The notes beneath the pieces were generated by a model. That model worked only from the letters and a program-made list of their open reading frames with translations, was not told the DNA's origin and did not search any database. Position numbers and translations under genes: made by a program. This document shows positions 1-9,100 of a stretch of 64,000 nucleotides of DNA, piece after piece; within the stretch, counting starts at the first letter, position 1; each line of letters opens with the position of its first letter. This DNA comes from Arthrobacter sp. (lineage in GTDB: Bacteria > Actinomycetota > Actinomycetes > Actinomycetales > Micrococcaceae): assembly GCA_031277795.1 (NCBI GenBank), contig JAITLQ010000017.1, forward strand, positions 1-64,000, given 5' to 3'.

Positions 1-1149
1 GCCCCGACCATCCCGAACCCCACCGGAACCGCGGGCCCCACTGGCACGAGCGGTGCAGCCTCTGGTGTGTTGGGTGCCGGAGTGCAGGTCAGCGCCACGG
101 GTTCCCTGGGGGTCGCTGGCCTGGAATGGCTCGGCGCCCGGGCGTATGACCCCTCCACGCGTGCGTTCCTCTCCACCGACCCCCTCGCCCCGACCCTGGG
201 CGCGGGATGGGACGGCAACCCCTACGCCTATGCGGGGAACAACCCGCTAGCCTTCAGCGACCCCAACGGCCTCAAGCCCCTGACGGATGAAGAACTCAAG
301 GCCTATGACGCCTCGGCTCGCAATGTGTTCCAGAAGGTGGGGGATTGGGTCGGGGACAACTGGGAGTACTTTGCTGGTGGTGCGATGGTTATCGCCGGCG
401 GTGTGCTCATCGCGACCGGTGTGGGCGGTCCGGCCGGCGCCATGCTCGTCAGTGCGGGTGCTGACACGATCATCCAGAAAGCCACGACGGGTGGCGTGAA
501 CTGGGGCCAGGTGGCCTTGAGCGGTGCACTCGGTGGTTTCGGCGGGGCGAGCATTGCCGCCAAGGCCGGTCTGTCCGGGATCAAGGCGACGATGGTTGCG
601 GGCGCGAGCTCCGGTGGTATCGGCGGTGGCATCCAAGGCGCTTACGGTTACTTCACAGGGCCCGGCCCACACACCGTCAGCGGCGCACTCGGCGCGACCG
701 CACTAGGTACCGTGAGCGGCGCTGTGCTCGGCGGAGCTGGCGGAGCAGCCGGACACAAGATCGGTGATGCCATCATGAGCAGCGTGACAAGAAACGCGGG
801 CGCCGACACCGTGGTGATGGGCCGGATGATGGACCAGAGAGTTCATCCATACGGCAACAGTCACGGGTTCGCCACGTACGAGGCTCTGCCAAAACCGATC
901 TATGACTTCACTAACAAGTACCTGCCAAACGCGCACGATGCAATTCATCTTTGGGCCAACAAGAAATGGATCAATTATCAGATGATGGAGGGTCGACAGA
1001 TCGTGGACATCGGTGCTCCGGATCCGGCACTCAACCCTCGAGGCCCGGGCGCGCTCCCTTCCAGCAGTTACTACGATATGGAGCAGGCTCAAGTCGCTGG
1101 CTACTCGGGTTACAGCACGGATCCTCAAGGGAGTTGGGATCTGAGATGA
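1..1149 (+). CDS. Rhs/YD-repeat toxin, C-terminal part (5' truncated by window)
   Basis: The reading frame is open from base 1, so this is the 3' end of a larger gene. It carries the end of the Rhs-associated core (GLEWLGARAYDPSTRAFLS, about residues 40-58 of the visible part, then GNPYAYAGNNPL and DPNGL near residues 75-91). In this family the conserved core shell is followed by a variable toxic tip. A Gly/Ala-rich hydrophobic stretch (about nt 370-780) follows, and the last ~120 residues (about nt 790-1149) form a distinct module with GRMMDQRV, KKWI, VDIGAPD and SSYYDMEQ. I do not recognise that toxin family. A small gene overlaps its stop codon, as expected for an immunity partner. Export through the nearby type VII-like system is an inference. 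Confidence 0.85.
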   Translation, partial: APTIPNPTGTAGPTGTSGAASGVLGAGVQVSATGSLGVAGLEWLGARAYDPSTRAFLSTDPLAPTLGAGWDGNPYAYAGNNPLAFSDPNGLKPLTDEELKAYDASARNVFQKVGDWVGDNWEYFAGGAMVIAGGVLIATGVGGPAGAMLVSAGADTIIQKATTGGVNWGQVALSGALGGFGGASIAAKAGLSGIKATMVAGASSGGIGGGIQGAYGYFTGPGPHTVSGALGATALGTVSGAVLGGAGGAAGHKIGDAIMSSVTRNAGADTVVMGRMMDQRVHPYGNSHGFATYEALPKPIYDFTNKYLPNAHDAIHLWANKKWINYQMMEGRQIVDIGAPDPALNPRGPGALPSSSYYDMEQAQVAGYSGYSTDPQGSWDLR

Positions 1150-1421
1150 GCGTTCAAGGACCCCCGCCGGCAGAGGTGTTGTTTCGGATGGAGGCAGAGG
1201 TACTGCGCGGTCGTATCTTCCCGCGGCGCGAGTCGACTTTTCGAGTTAAAGCGCCCAACAGGCCGGAACTCATCGTGCCGTACGACGACCTCAGAAACGC
1301 GCTGGGTTCGACGCCGGATGATGAACAGAGCTTCCAAGAATGTCATCGCTTGAGCCGAGAGATGTTCGAGCGAGGCAGGACCGCCGATTGGGTCGTCTTC
1401 CCGAGCGGCGAAGTGGTGTAG
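1146..1421 (+). CDS. putative immunity protein for the Rhs toxin tip
   Basis: This 91-aa soluble protein starts at an ATG that overlaps the Rhs stop codon (ATGA). It is charged, has no signal peptide or membrane segment, and shows no motif I recognise. Residues such as RPELIVPYDDLRNAL and SREMFERGRTADW suggest a compact alpha/beta protein. In Rhs and other polymorphic toxin systems the gene immediately after the variable tip normally encodes a cognate immunity protein that binds the toxin in the producer cytoplasm. That role is assigned from position alone. Confidence 0.6.
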   Translation: MSVQGPPPAEVLFRMEAEVLRGRIFPRRESTFRVKAPNRPELIVPYDDLRNALGSTPDDEQSFQECHRLSREMFERGRTADWVVFPSGEVV

Positions 1422-1511
1422 CGACCAGCCGGAACGTGGGCTGACGCCAAAGATCTGCGCCGTTTGCCTGACGGGGCATGGTGAGTTCGCGCCGCCTTCT
1501 GTTCCCTCGAG

Positions 1512-2564
1512 TTCAGTGACCCCAACGGCCTCAAACCGCTGACGGGTGATGAGCACAAGGCCTACGATGCCTCGGCGCGTATCGCGTTTCAGCAGGTCGG
1601 GGACGGGGCACAGGACATCGCTTGCCTCGTAGGTGGTGCGATGGTCATCGCCGGGAGTGTGCTCATCGCGACCGGCGTGGGCGACCCGGCGGGCGCCATG
1701 CTGATCAGTGCGGGTGCTGACACGATTATTCAGAAGGCGACGACGGGTGAGGTGAGCGGGGGGCAGGTCGCCTTCACAGGTGCTGTGGGGCTGGTTGCGG
1801 GGCCGTTGGCTTCGCGGGTTGGCTCGGTGGTCTCGGGGGCTGCGAGTCGTGTGGGTTCCGTGGTGACGTCTCGGGTTTTGCCTGCTTTGGGGCGGACAGG
1901 AAGTGCGATTGCTTCGGGTGCTTCGAAGGTGGCGTCGGCGGCTTCCAGCGCGGCAACGCGTTTGGGTTCCATGGCGGCCAATGGTGCCTCCCGTGTTGGG
2001 TCGGCGGTGACGAATGTTGCCTCGCGGATGGGTGCAACTGCTTCGAACGCGGCCTCGAGCGTGGTCAATGGTGTGAGTAGTTATGCCTCGCAGCTCAGCG
2101 GGCAACAGATGTTGCGTGGCGCCGTGTCGAACGGTATCGGTGGTGGCGTGTCGAATACTGGGATGTACTTCATCACAACGCCTCAGGACGAGTGGTCGTT
2201 TAGGGGTGCTGGTGCGGCTGCGGCCGGTGGAACGGGCAGCGGTGGACTCAGTTCCCTGAGTGGCTTGGCTAAACCGCTTGACGGGCTTGGAGCATCTGTA
2301 GTGAAAAACACTGTAGCCGGAGGATCGTCAGCACTCGGTGGTTTCGTCGATAACGGGATTGCTGGAGAAGAGTACTCGGCTGGGGAGATGATTTTCGACG
2401 GACTGGCGGGAGTTGCGTCGTCAAAGTTCCCTGGGGCCGAGGAGCTCGGCGGTGCCAACGCTAGCTGGGGCAGCCATATCGGGGCCGCATACGCCGGTGG
2501 TCACGTCTCGGCCATCACGGACAGTGTGAAGTTTGTAGGGGAACAGGTAGGTGCACCGTGGTAG
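1512..2564 (+). pseudogene. orphan Rhs C-terminal cassette (displaced toxin tip without core or start)
   Basis: From FSDPNGLKPL onward the sequence is a diverged copy of the region at about 254-480 of the upstream Rhs gene (shared DPNGLKPL, YDASAR, GGAMVIAG, LIATGVG, SAGADTIIQKATTG). It then switches to an unrelated tip rich in Gly, Ala and Ser. The frame opens just after a TGA at 1482-1484, has no plausible start and lacks the YD-repeat shell, so it should not be made as a full toxin. The tip contains repeated ASRVGSVV/GASRVGSAV-like units (about nt 1800-2070) and glycine-zipper-like hydrophobic stretches. Orphan cassettes of this sort are known reservoirs for tip exchange by recombination in Rhs and CDI loci. 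The homology boundary at DPNGL fits such a junction. Confidence 0.7.
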
Positions 2565-2977
2565 ACAATAGCTCAGCCGAATCGGCGCAATCAGACTCGG
2601 CAAGGAGCTACACGCAAGAGGACTTGCAAGCCGGCGCTCGCGTCGTGCGGTTTGCACTGTGGTGTGTGAGTATTGCCCTGATCGCCGTCCTGATTATGGC
2701 TGTGTATACGTTTTTAAACGTTCCGTGGGAGACACGTTTGGACTACAGCGGCAGGTATGGCCGCGATGGACTGCCGATGCAGGTGGTGCTCATGGCGGCA
2801 CCGGTGATGTTCTGCATAATGCTGTGGCAAATGCGCAAGCCATCGGCGGGTCGGATGGGAAAGTCAAGCCGCGTGATTGGCATCTTCGGGACAATTGCAT
2901 TCGTGATCTTTGGCCTGTGGGGTCAGTGGTATTTGGCTCACGAGTTATTGGTTGCTGGCGGTGCGCTGTCCAGTTAG
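2558..2977 (+). CDS. three-helix membrane protein, putative immunity to the orphan Rhs tip
   Basis: This 139-aa protein starts at a GTG overlapping the end of the orphan toxin cassette by 7 nt. A polar N-terminus of about 30 residues precedes three predicted membrane helices, around residues 30-52 (FALWCVSIALIAVLIMAVYT), 73-92 (MQVVLMAAPVMFCIMLW) and 105-125 (GIFGTIAFVIFGLWGQWYL). The tight coupling to the toxin cassette supports an immunity role. A membrane-embedded partner would suit a toxin tip that acts on membranes. No family was recognised, so the function is inferred from context. Confidence 0.6.
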   Translation: MVDNSSAESAQSDSARSYTQEDLQAGARVVRFALWCVSIALIAVLIMAVYTFLNVPWETRLDYSGRYGRDGLPMQVVLMAAPVMFCIMLWQMRKPSAGRMGKSSRVIGIFGTIAFVIFGLWGQWYLAHELLVAGGALSS

Positions 2978-3109
2978 GCGGCGTTTCTACCGGCGCGAGG
3001 TGTCAAGCCTGAGTTGACTCTTTCGCCGTAGTGACGGCTTACGTCCGCACGGCTCGAGCGTCAGCGGGCAGCCGGCGTAGCTGCGTAGCCAGGGTGGGGC
3101 TGAGCGCAG

Positions 3110-3390
3110 GTTCGCGCCACGGGTGCCCCGGGAAATGTGGGTTGGGGGTGAATTGGCGCCCGGGCGCACGACCCGTCCACGCGGGCGTTCCTGTCCACCG
3201 ACCCTCTCGCCCCTACTCTGGGTGCAGCAGACCCCTCGGTGAGCTCGCCGGCGTGAATGGTGAGGACGTGTGGTGGGATACCGCCGCCGGGATGCCGTCC
3301 CTGGTCGGGGTCGGCCAGGAGCAGGTTCTGACTTTGCCTGGTGGGCTGACGGGTGTGGGGGAGTCCTGGTTGGTGCCGGGCTTACACAGA
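3110..3390 (+). pseudogene. scrambled Rhs fragments
   Basis: Two pieces of Rhs coding sequence lie here in different frames. The first (about 3110-3234) encodes GARAHDPSTRAFLSTDPLAP, matching the core end at 130-195 of the first gene. The second (about 3235-3381) encodes LGELAGVNGEDVWWDTAAG and an MPSLVGVGQEQVL-like tail, which belongs upstream of the first piece in an intact Rhs protein. The reversed order shows rearrangement, not simple truncation. There is no continuous frame and no start, so this is debris. It abuts the transposase remnant that follows. Confidence 0.7.
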
Positions 3391-3409
3391 CAATCTGACA
3401 GGCTCGACA

Positions 3410-3812
3410 GGCTCCTGGGCCATCGCCGATCACCTACGCACCGAGCTCGTCACAGACGCCTTGGAAATGGCCCGGCAACGCCGAAAACCGCAAGGGACTT
3501 GCGGTGCACTCGGACCGGGGAGCCCAGTACACCTCCTGGCTGTATGGGGCACGACTGCGCCAAGCCGGCCTCATGGGCTCCATGGGCAAAGTCGCCTGCG
3601 CCTATGACAACGCGCTCATGGAAACGTTCTGGGGCTCGCTCCAGATCGAAGTCCTCGACCGCAAGGCCTGGGCTACCAGGGCCGAGCTCGCAAGCGCGAT
3701 CTTCGAATGGATCGAAGCCTTGTACTATCCGCACCGCCGCCACTCAGCCCTGGGCTACCGGACTCCCCTCGAGTACGAGCACCTTCACATCAGCGCCGCA
3801 GTCGCGGCATGA
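3410..3812 (+). pseudogene. IS3-family transposase (OrfB) C-terminal remnant, frameshifted
   Basis: Frame 2 from 3410 encodes GSWAIADHLRTELVTDALEM, and from about 3500 the frame changes to LHSDRGAQYTS-like sequence (HSDRGAQYTSWLYGARLRQ) through AYDNALMETFWGSLQ, IFEWIEALYYPHRRHSALG and PLEYEHLH. These are the DDE-core Asp of HSDRG and the catalytic Glu region of the IS3 OrfB integrase domain. The N-terminal half, OrfA and both inverted repeats are missing, and a frameshift lies near 3500, so it is inactive. It likely records the insertion or recombination that disrupted the neighbouring Rhs locus. Confidence 0.85.
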
Positions 3813-3977
3813 TGAGCCAACCGAAACTGTCCAAGAAACGCGGGACATGTCAGCTGTGCGGCCGGGGGCTGACAAGTCTGTCGGCGGCTTGCTCACCGCA
3901 GGAGCCCAAGGAGTATTCATCGGGGCCGATGGGCCTACTGTGGGGACACACCGCCGATCGGTTGGACTGGAGAGCAG

Positions 3978-4427
3978 ATGGAGTGCCGGACAGGACGCGA
4001 GAAGTTGTCAGGGCGAAGCAAGACTGGGCAACGCAAGCCGCGGCGGTGGTTGGCGATCGTCACCATCGTGGTGATGCTTGTTGGCGTTGCCGTTATTCTC
4101 TTCGGCGCTCCGCTACTCCGGACTGTGGACTCAACGAATCCGACGGATCTTCGCTGTACGGTGACGGGTGCCGCCGCCGGCACGGCGTCCGCCGGCCAAC
4201 GCGGGGGAGCGACGTGGTCGAGGGTACTCATCGAAACGTCTGATTGCGGTCAATTGACCTTGACTCAGGGTATCGACGAGCATAATCGTGACTCCGTCGC
4301 TGCGGACCTGAATGATGGGGGCGTCTATACCTTCAGCATCGGTGGGGGAACGAAATTCCTCCTGCCGGGGCTGAGATTGTTTGGTCTCACCCCGGAGGTC
4401 ACGGGCTTCGAAAGGAGCGTGAGCTGA
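3978..4427 (+). CDS. small single-pass membrane protein linked to Rhs remnants
   Basis: This is a 149-aa protein with a basic N-terminus (RSKTGQRKPRRW), one membrane helix at about residues 24-46 and an extracytoplasmic domain with two cysteines (LRCTVTGAAAGT and SDCGQLTLTQ). A ribosome site (GGAGAG) lies just upstream of the ATG. A broken paralogue, which keeps the basic N-terminus, the helix and the ECTVTSASAGST segment, sits at 16014-16237. Both copies follow Rhs debris. That suggests a family that travels with Rhs genes, perhaps an immunity or accessory protein, but no biochemical role can be read from the sequence. Confidence 0.6.
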   Translation: MECRTGREKLSGRSKTGQRKPRRWLAIVTIVVMLVGVAVILFGAPLLRTVDSTNPTDLRCTVTGAAAGTASAGQRGGATWSRVLIETSDCGQLTLTQGIDEHNRDSVAADLNDGGVYTFSIGGGTKFLLPGLRLFGLTPEVTGFERSVS

Positions 4428-4784
4428 ACACGGATACGTTCACCGAGGGGAGATCGCCGCATCGTTCCACGACGCCGCGCTGATTAGAAGCTGGTAGGGA
4501 CCGCGATGACCGTTTGTGCCGGTCACAGTATGTCTGACGCGCCTAGCGTTGGGGGCGCGGCTGGCTCAGGCATCGCTACCTCGTGGGGCAGAGAGACGCG
4601 TGGATCGGGAGCTGTCCGCATGGCTTCCGGAACTGCTCGTGCAGGTCGACTGGTGGAGCAAATCCCTTTTGTCGCGTCAGGAATGAGTGCCACTCGAACG
4701 CGATCCACTGCCCGGTTCGGCCGATGAACGCCCGCCTCAGTGGCCCGCGAGCGCTCCCACGGAGCGTGACTTCGGAGGAACACC
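4428..4784 (+). other. gene-poor stretch, no confident gene
   Basis: There is no open frame with convincing homology in these 357 bases. A 56-codon GTG frame at 4516-4686 encodes an amphipathic peptide (ELSAWLPELLVQVDWW) that could be the end of a decayed gene, but it has no visible ribosome site. The overlapping 73-codon ATG frame at 4506-4727 has low-complexity composition and looks spurious. Confidence 0.4.
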
Positions 4785-5370
4785 ATGAAGCGCCCGAACC
4801 TCGAGCAGGTGCTCGCTGCCCTGGGTACCTGTGCCGCCTTCGCAGACACGCCAGCGATTCCGGGGCTCGCGCGCATGCTGCACGACGTCGCGGCAGAACT
4901 GAGCGCTGGCGTGTCCCGGCGAAGACTTGGCACCATCCAGGAAGAGATGCGCTTCCTGGCCAGGGCGGGCAACGGGTCCTTCTCGGACCAGTACACGGAT
5001 GACCCGCTCAAGAATGAGGAGTTCGACGGGGCCATCGCCACGCTCAGGCGTTTCGCCCGGGCCAGCACACGCCCGCTGTGGAGGCGTTTCTCGCGGGACG
5101 CCCCAACGCCCCCCGGACCTCCCCGTGGACTTCCGCGCCGAGGTGCGCGTGGAACCCAGGGGTCTGACACGACGCCTGGGGCGTGTGCTGCACTTCGACG
5201 CCCGCTGGACCGACGGCACGGTGCGGCGCGACATCGACCTCGCGGAACTCATGTATCGCCGCGCCCCCGCCGATGACGCTGTCATGCGAACCGCGCTGGC
5301 GACGAGTTGTCCCGGCGAGGGCAGCGGACCGTGGTTGCGTTATCCGGACGGTGGGCCAGCGGCGGACTGA
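4785..5370 (+). pseudogene. frameshifted gene of unknown function
   Basis: A strong ribosome site (GGAGGAACACC) precedes the ATG. The first ~87 codons (KRPNLEQVLAALGTCAAF to FDGAIATLRRFAR) look like a real, mostly helical protein. Coherent coding then continues in another frame (about 5042-5110, PAVEAFLAGRPNAP) and finally in a third (about 5110-5370, DLPVDFRAEVRVEPRGL and RRDIDLAELMYRR). At least one and probably two indels therefore separate the parts. The family was not recognised. It could be a decayed immunity-type or housekeeping gene at the edge of the Rhs island, or carry sequencing errors. Confidence 0.55.
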
Positions 5371-5497
5371 GCCACTCGGCTCCCGGGCCCCACAACCGGC
5401 ATGGCCGGCCCAGCCAGGCGCAGTGTCCGCCCCGGCCCCATTCCCAACACCGTGATCTAATGGGAAGAACATTGATCCCGTTGCGAGAGGAACTCTC

Positions 5498-6178
5498 ATG
5501 CGCCCCGTCTTTCTCCGCCCCGCAGCCCTGACGGCGGCCGCCGCGGCCGTCGTCCTGAGCGCCACCGCCTGCGGAGGGGCGTCGTCGACGCCCGCGACGT
5601 CGGCCGCCCCCACGAACGACGCCTCGCAAAGCGCCCAGAGCACACCCAGCGCCTCGAGCCAGGACGCGGCACCGGCCACGTCCGCCACGGCGACCTGGCC
5701 GCTGGACGATTCCAAGGGCAGCTACGCCAACCCGTACAAGATCGGCGAGGAGATCGCCGATGGCGACTGGCGCCTGACCGTGGACAAGGTGAACCTTGAC
5801 GGCAACAAGGAGGTCGCTGCCCGCGACGACATCTACGCGAAGGTGAAGCCCGAGGCTGGCAAGGTGTGGGTCACGGTCGAGGCCACGTGGAAGTACGTGG
5901 GCTCCGAGCCTGCCGAGGGTGCCACCAACTTCTGGTTCGTCGACAAGGCCTGGGACGGGGTGAACCCCATCGACGACGATGTTCGCTTCACCTCCCTCTG
6001 GGAGTCGGTGACGACCGCGACGAAGGGCGAGATCCCGGCCCCGAAGGCCACGCCGGGCTTCAGCGTGACCGGCGATGTGGGCATCCAGGTCCCGAAGACC
6101 AGCGCCAAGAAGGGCAACTTCATCGAGGTCTCGCTGAACCACGCGGCGATGAAGAGCTACATGGTCGTCATCGACTAG
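5498..6178 (+). CDS. secreted lipoprotein, DUF4352-like
   Basis: This 226-aa protein has a signal peptide ending in the lipobox LSATAC (Cys at about residue 25) and a Ser/Thr/Ala/Pro-rich linker to about residue 65. A beta-rich domain follows, with DGDWRLTVDKVNLDG and VWVTVEATWKYVG, reminiscent of the immunoglobulin-like DUF4352/telomeric-repeat-binding-factor-2-like lipoproteins of Gram-positive bacteria. A GAGAGG ribosome site precedes the ATG. Its stop overlaps the convergent EssC-like gene by 3 nt at a CTAG. It is presumably anchored to the outer face of the membrane. A link to the secretion locus is only positional. Confidence 0.75.
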   Translation: MRPVFLRPAALTAAAAAVVLSATACGGASSTPATSAAPTNDASQSAQSTPSASSQDAAPATSATATWPLDDSKGSYANPYKIGEEIADGDWRLTVDKVNLDGNKEVAARDDIYAKVKPEAGKVWVTVEATWKYVGSEPAEGATNFWFVDKAWDGVNPIDDDVRFTSLWESVTTATKGEIPAPKATPGFSVTGDVGIQVPKTSAKKGNFIEVSLNHAAMKSYMVVID

Positions 6179-9100
6179 TCCTGCGGGCTGATGGTCTGCA
6201 CCAGGGCTACTTGGCCGCCCACGGCCAGGTAGCCGCGTCCCGCGGTGAGCGCCACGGGGGCGCGCCTCGGCAGCGAAACGCCCAGCAGCTCGCCGTCGTA
6301 ATCGATGTCGGGCTGCAGCACCACGCCCAGCCGGGCCTTGCGCAGCGTCTTGGTCCAGTGGCTGTAGAGGCTGCGCAGGTCAGCGGAACGCCCGGCCGCG
6401 ATGATCAAGAGGCCGGTCTGACCCGCGGCGACGAGGTTGGCCAGCGACTGGTCGGAGTCCTCGAAGCGCTCGGCATCGTCCACCAGCAGCACCACGGGCC
6501 CGCGCTCCATCCGCAGGGACGCCAGCAGCACGGGCAGCTCGTCCGCGCCCACCGCCACGCGGTCCAGGTCCGCCGTCGCGAGCGGTGAACGGCGGTCGCA
6601 CAGCCCCCACACCTGCACGGCGCCCTGCGGCGTCTGCGCCCCGCGCAAGGATTGGCCCAGGGCCAGCAGCAGCGAAGATTTTCCGGAACGGGCCGTGCCG
6701 CCGATGAGTGCGTGTTCGCCCTCGTACACCTCGAGGTAGGCGGGGGAGAGGTCCGCCTCTTGGATGCCGACGGGGATGCGCCAGGGCTCCCCGGAGAGCT
6801 GCGGCGCCACGCCGAGTTCGGCCAGGGTGATGTTATCGGGAAGGCGCCCGATCGCCGGGGCCTTGGGCTCGGCGTCCGCCCAACGCTGCCTGACCTGCTC
6901 CACCGCGGCCTCGAGCCCCACGCCCGGCGTGGCGATGTGCATCTGCAGCGCGGAGCGTGGGTCAACGCAACGACCGGGGACGGGCGCCGGAACGGCCTTG
7001 CCCTTCACTCCCAGCGAGGAGTAGTCGTACGTGTCGGCGAGGCGATAGAGCCACTTCTGCAGCGTCACCTCGTCCATCGCAGAGGGGATGGCCTTGGCGC
7101 GCGTCGTGGAGACCGCAAAGGAGAGCCCCAGGGCGGGCCCGTCGGCATAGGCGCGGTAGAGCAGGTCAAGGAGGGCCTGTCCCTCGTAGTCCTGGAACTC
7201 GTCGCGCAGCGACGCCAGACCATCCAAGAGCACGACGGCGCGGGGCCGGGTTCCCGGCGCGGCCCGCCGGGCCTCGAGTTCCGTGCGCAGGTGGCGCAGG
7301 AAGCGGGCCTGCTGCTCTTTGGCCCCCGCGCCGGTGCCGACGTAGGCCACGGTGTGCGGAAGTGTGGCCAGGGGTGCTAGCTCGCGGGATCCCATGTCCA
7401 GGATCAGCAGGTCCAGCTTGGCCGGATCAACCTCCTGCGCCAGGGTCAGCGCGAGGCTCGCGAGGGTGGTGGTGGTGCCGGAGCCGCCCACACCCATGAG
7501 CATGAGGTTGCCGGTGTTCAGGTCCCATCCCGCCGGGGACTGGCGCTGCAGGTCCGGCTCGTCCACGAGCGCCACGAGCGCCGTGGAGCCGCGCACCCCG
7601 CCGACCACCGGCAGGGCGGGTGCCCCGCCGCCTTCCTGGCCCGGCGCACCCGAAGGTGCCGCCGCGTCGTCGGGCGCTGGCTCCTGGGCCACGAAACCCG
7701 CGAGCTCCACGCGCTCCCCCAGTGCCTCGGGCCAGACCTGGCGCGGGGCGGCGAGGCCCAGCTCGCCGTTGGCGGCGAGCACGGCGTCGATCAGCAGGTC
7801 GAGGTCGTTCTCGTCCGTGTCGGACGAACGAGGCGCGGCGGGGGCCGGCGCGGGCACGCCGAAGGAGAGCACCTCGCGCACATCCACCGGGGAGGCCCCC
7901 CCCACCACGGCCCGGCCGGTCACGAGCGCGGTCTGCACCGGGGTGATGTCGTCCTGACCCAGTTTCACGTAGGCGCGGCCCATCTGGGCGCGAGAGATGG
8001 CCGAGGCGGCCGGCACGCCGATGACGTTGTTGGAGTCCTCGCGGCTCTGCACGCGCAAGGCCACGCGCAGGTTGGTGTTGGCGAGGATGTCGTCGTTGAC
8101 CACGCCGGCCGGGCGCTGGGTCGCCAGGATCATGTGCACTCCGAGGGTTCGGCCCACGGCGCCCACGCTGACGAGCGCCTCCAGCACGTCGGGGAAGTCC
8201 TTGGCGAGCATCGCGAACTCGTCGATCACCAGGAGTAGGCGCGGCATGGGTTCGGCCGGGTTGGTGGCCAGGTAGGCGTTCAGGTTGTCGATGCCCTCGC
8301 CAGCCTGGGCAAACACGCGCTGGCGCCGCTCCATCTCCGCCTCGAGCGCGCGCAGGGCTCGGTCGGCCAGCTGCTCGTCCAGGTTGGAGATGGTGCCGAT
8401 GGTGTGCGGTAGACGCTCACACGCCTTGAACGCCGCACCGCCCTTGAAGTCGATGAGGATGAAGTTCAGGCGGGTGGGGTCGTTGCGGGCGGCCAGGCCG
8501 GCCACCAAGGAGCGCAGGAACTCCGACTTGCCGGAGCCCGTGGTGCCGCCGACCAGGCCGTGGGGGCCGTCCTTGACGATGTCGAGGGTGAGCGCGCCGT
8601 CCTCACCCATGCCGATGGGCGCGGACGTCCCCGTGGGGGCCTGCCACAGCCGCTGGATGGTGCCGGCGTCCGGACGGTCGTAGCCCAGTAGCTCGGGCAG
8701 CCGCACGAGCGAGGGCAGGGAGGCACCCGGGACGCTCAGCTCCGGATCGTCGAAGTGCGCCACCTGCATGGCGGCCCGTTCGGCCGTGGGGCGATCGAGC
8801 CCGGCGATGACGACGTCCTCGACCCGCGTGAGGTCCCCTGGCTGGTTGAGGCTGGCGGCCGCGTCCTCGCCCACCGCGATGATGGAGGTGCAAGCGGCCG
8901 GGAGCTGGTCGGCTGAGGTGGCAATGACGATGCCTGCCACACGGGGCTCGCGCTTGAGGGGGTCGCGGCTGACGCCGGGCACGGCACGGCCCAGGCCGAG
9001 CAGCGCGCGCGCGGGCGCGTCGCGGCCCTCGGTCAACACCTCGGAGTCCAGCACCACCAGCAGCGCCGGGGTGGGAAGCTCGCGGACGCCCTCCTTGAGG

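Noticed and set aside
3504-3812. Intact IS element
   Set aside because: Only the C-terminal third of OrfB with a frameshift is present. No inverted repeats or OrfA.
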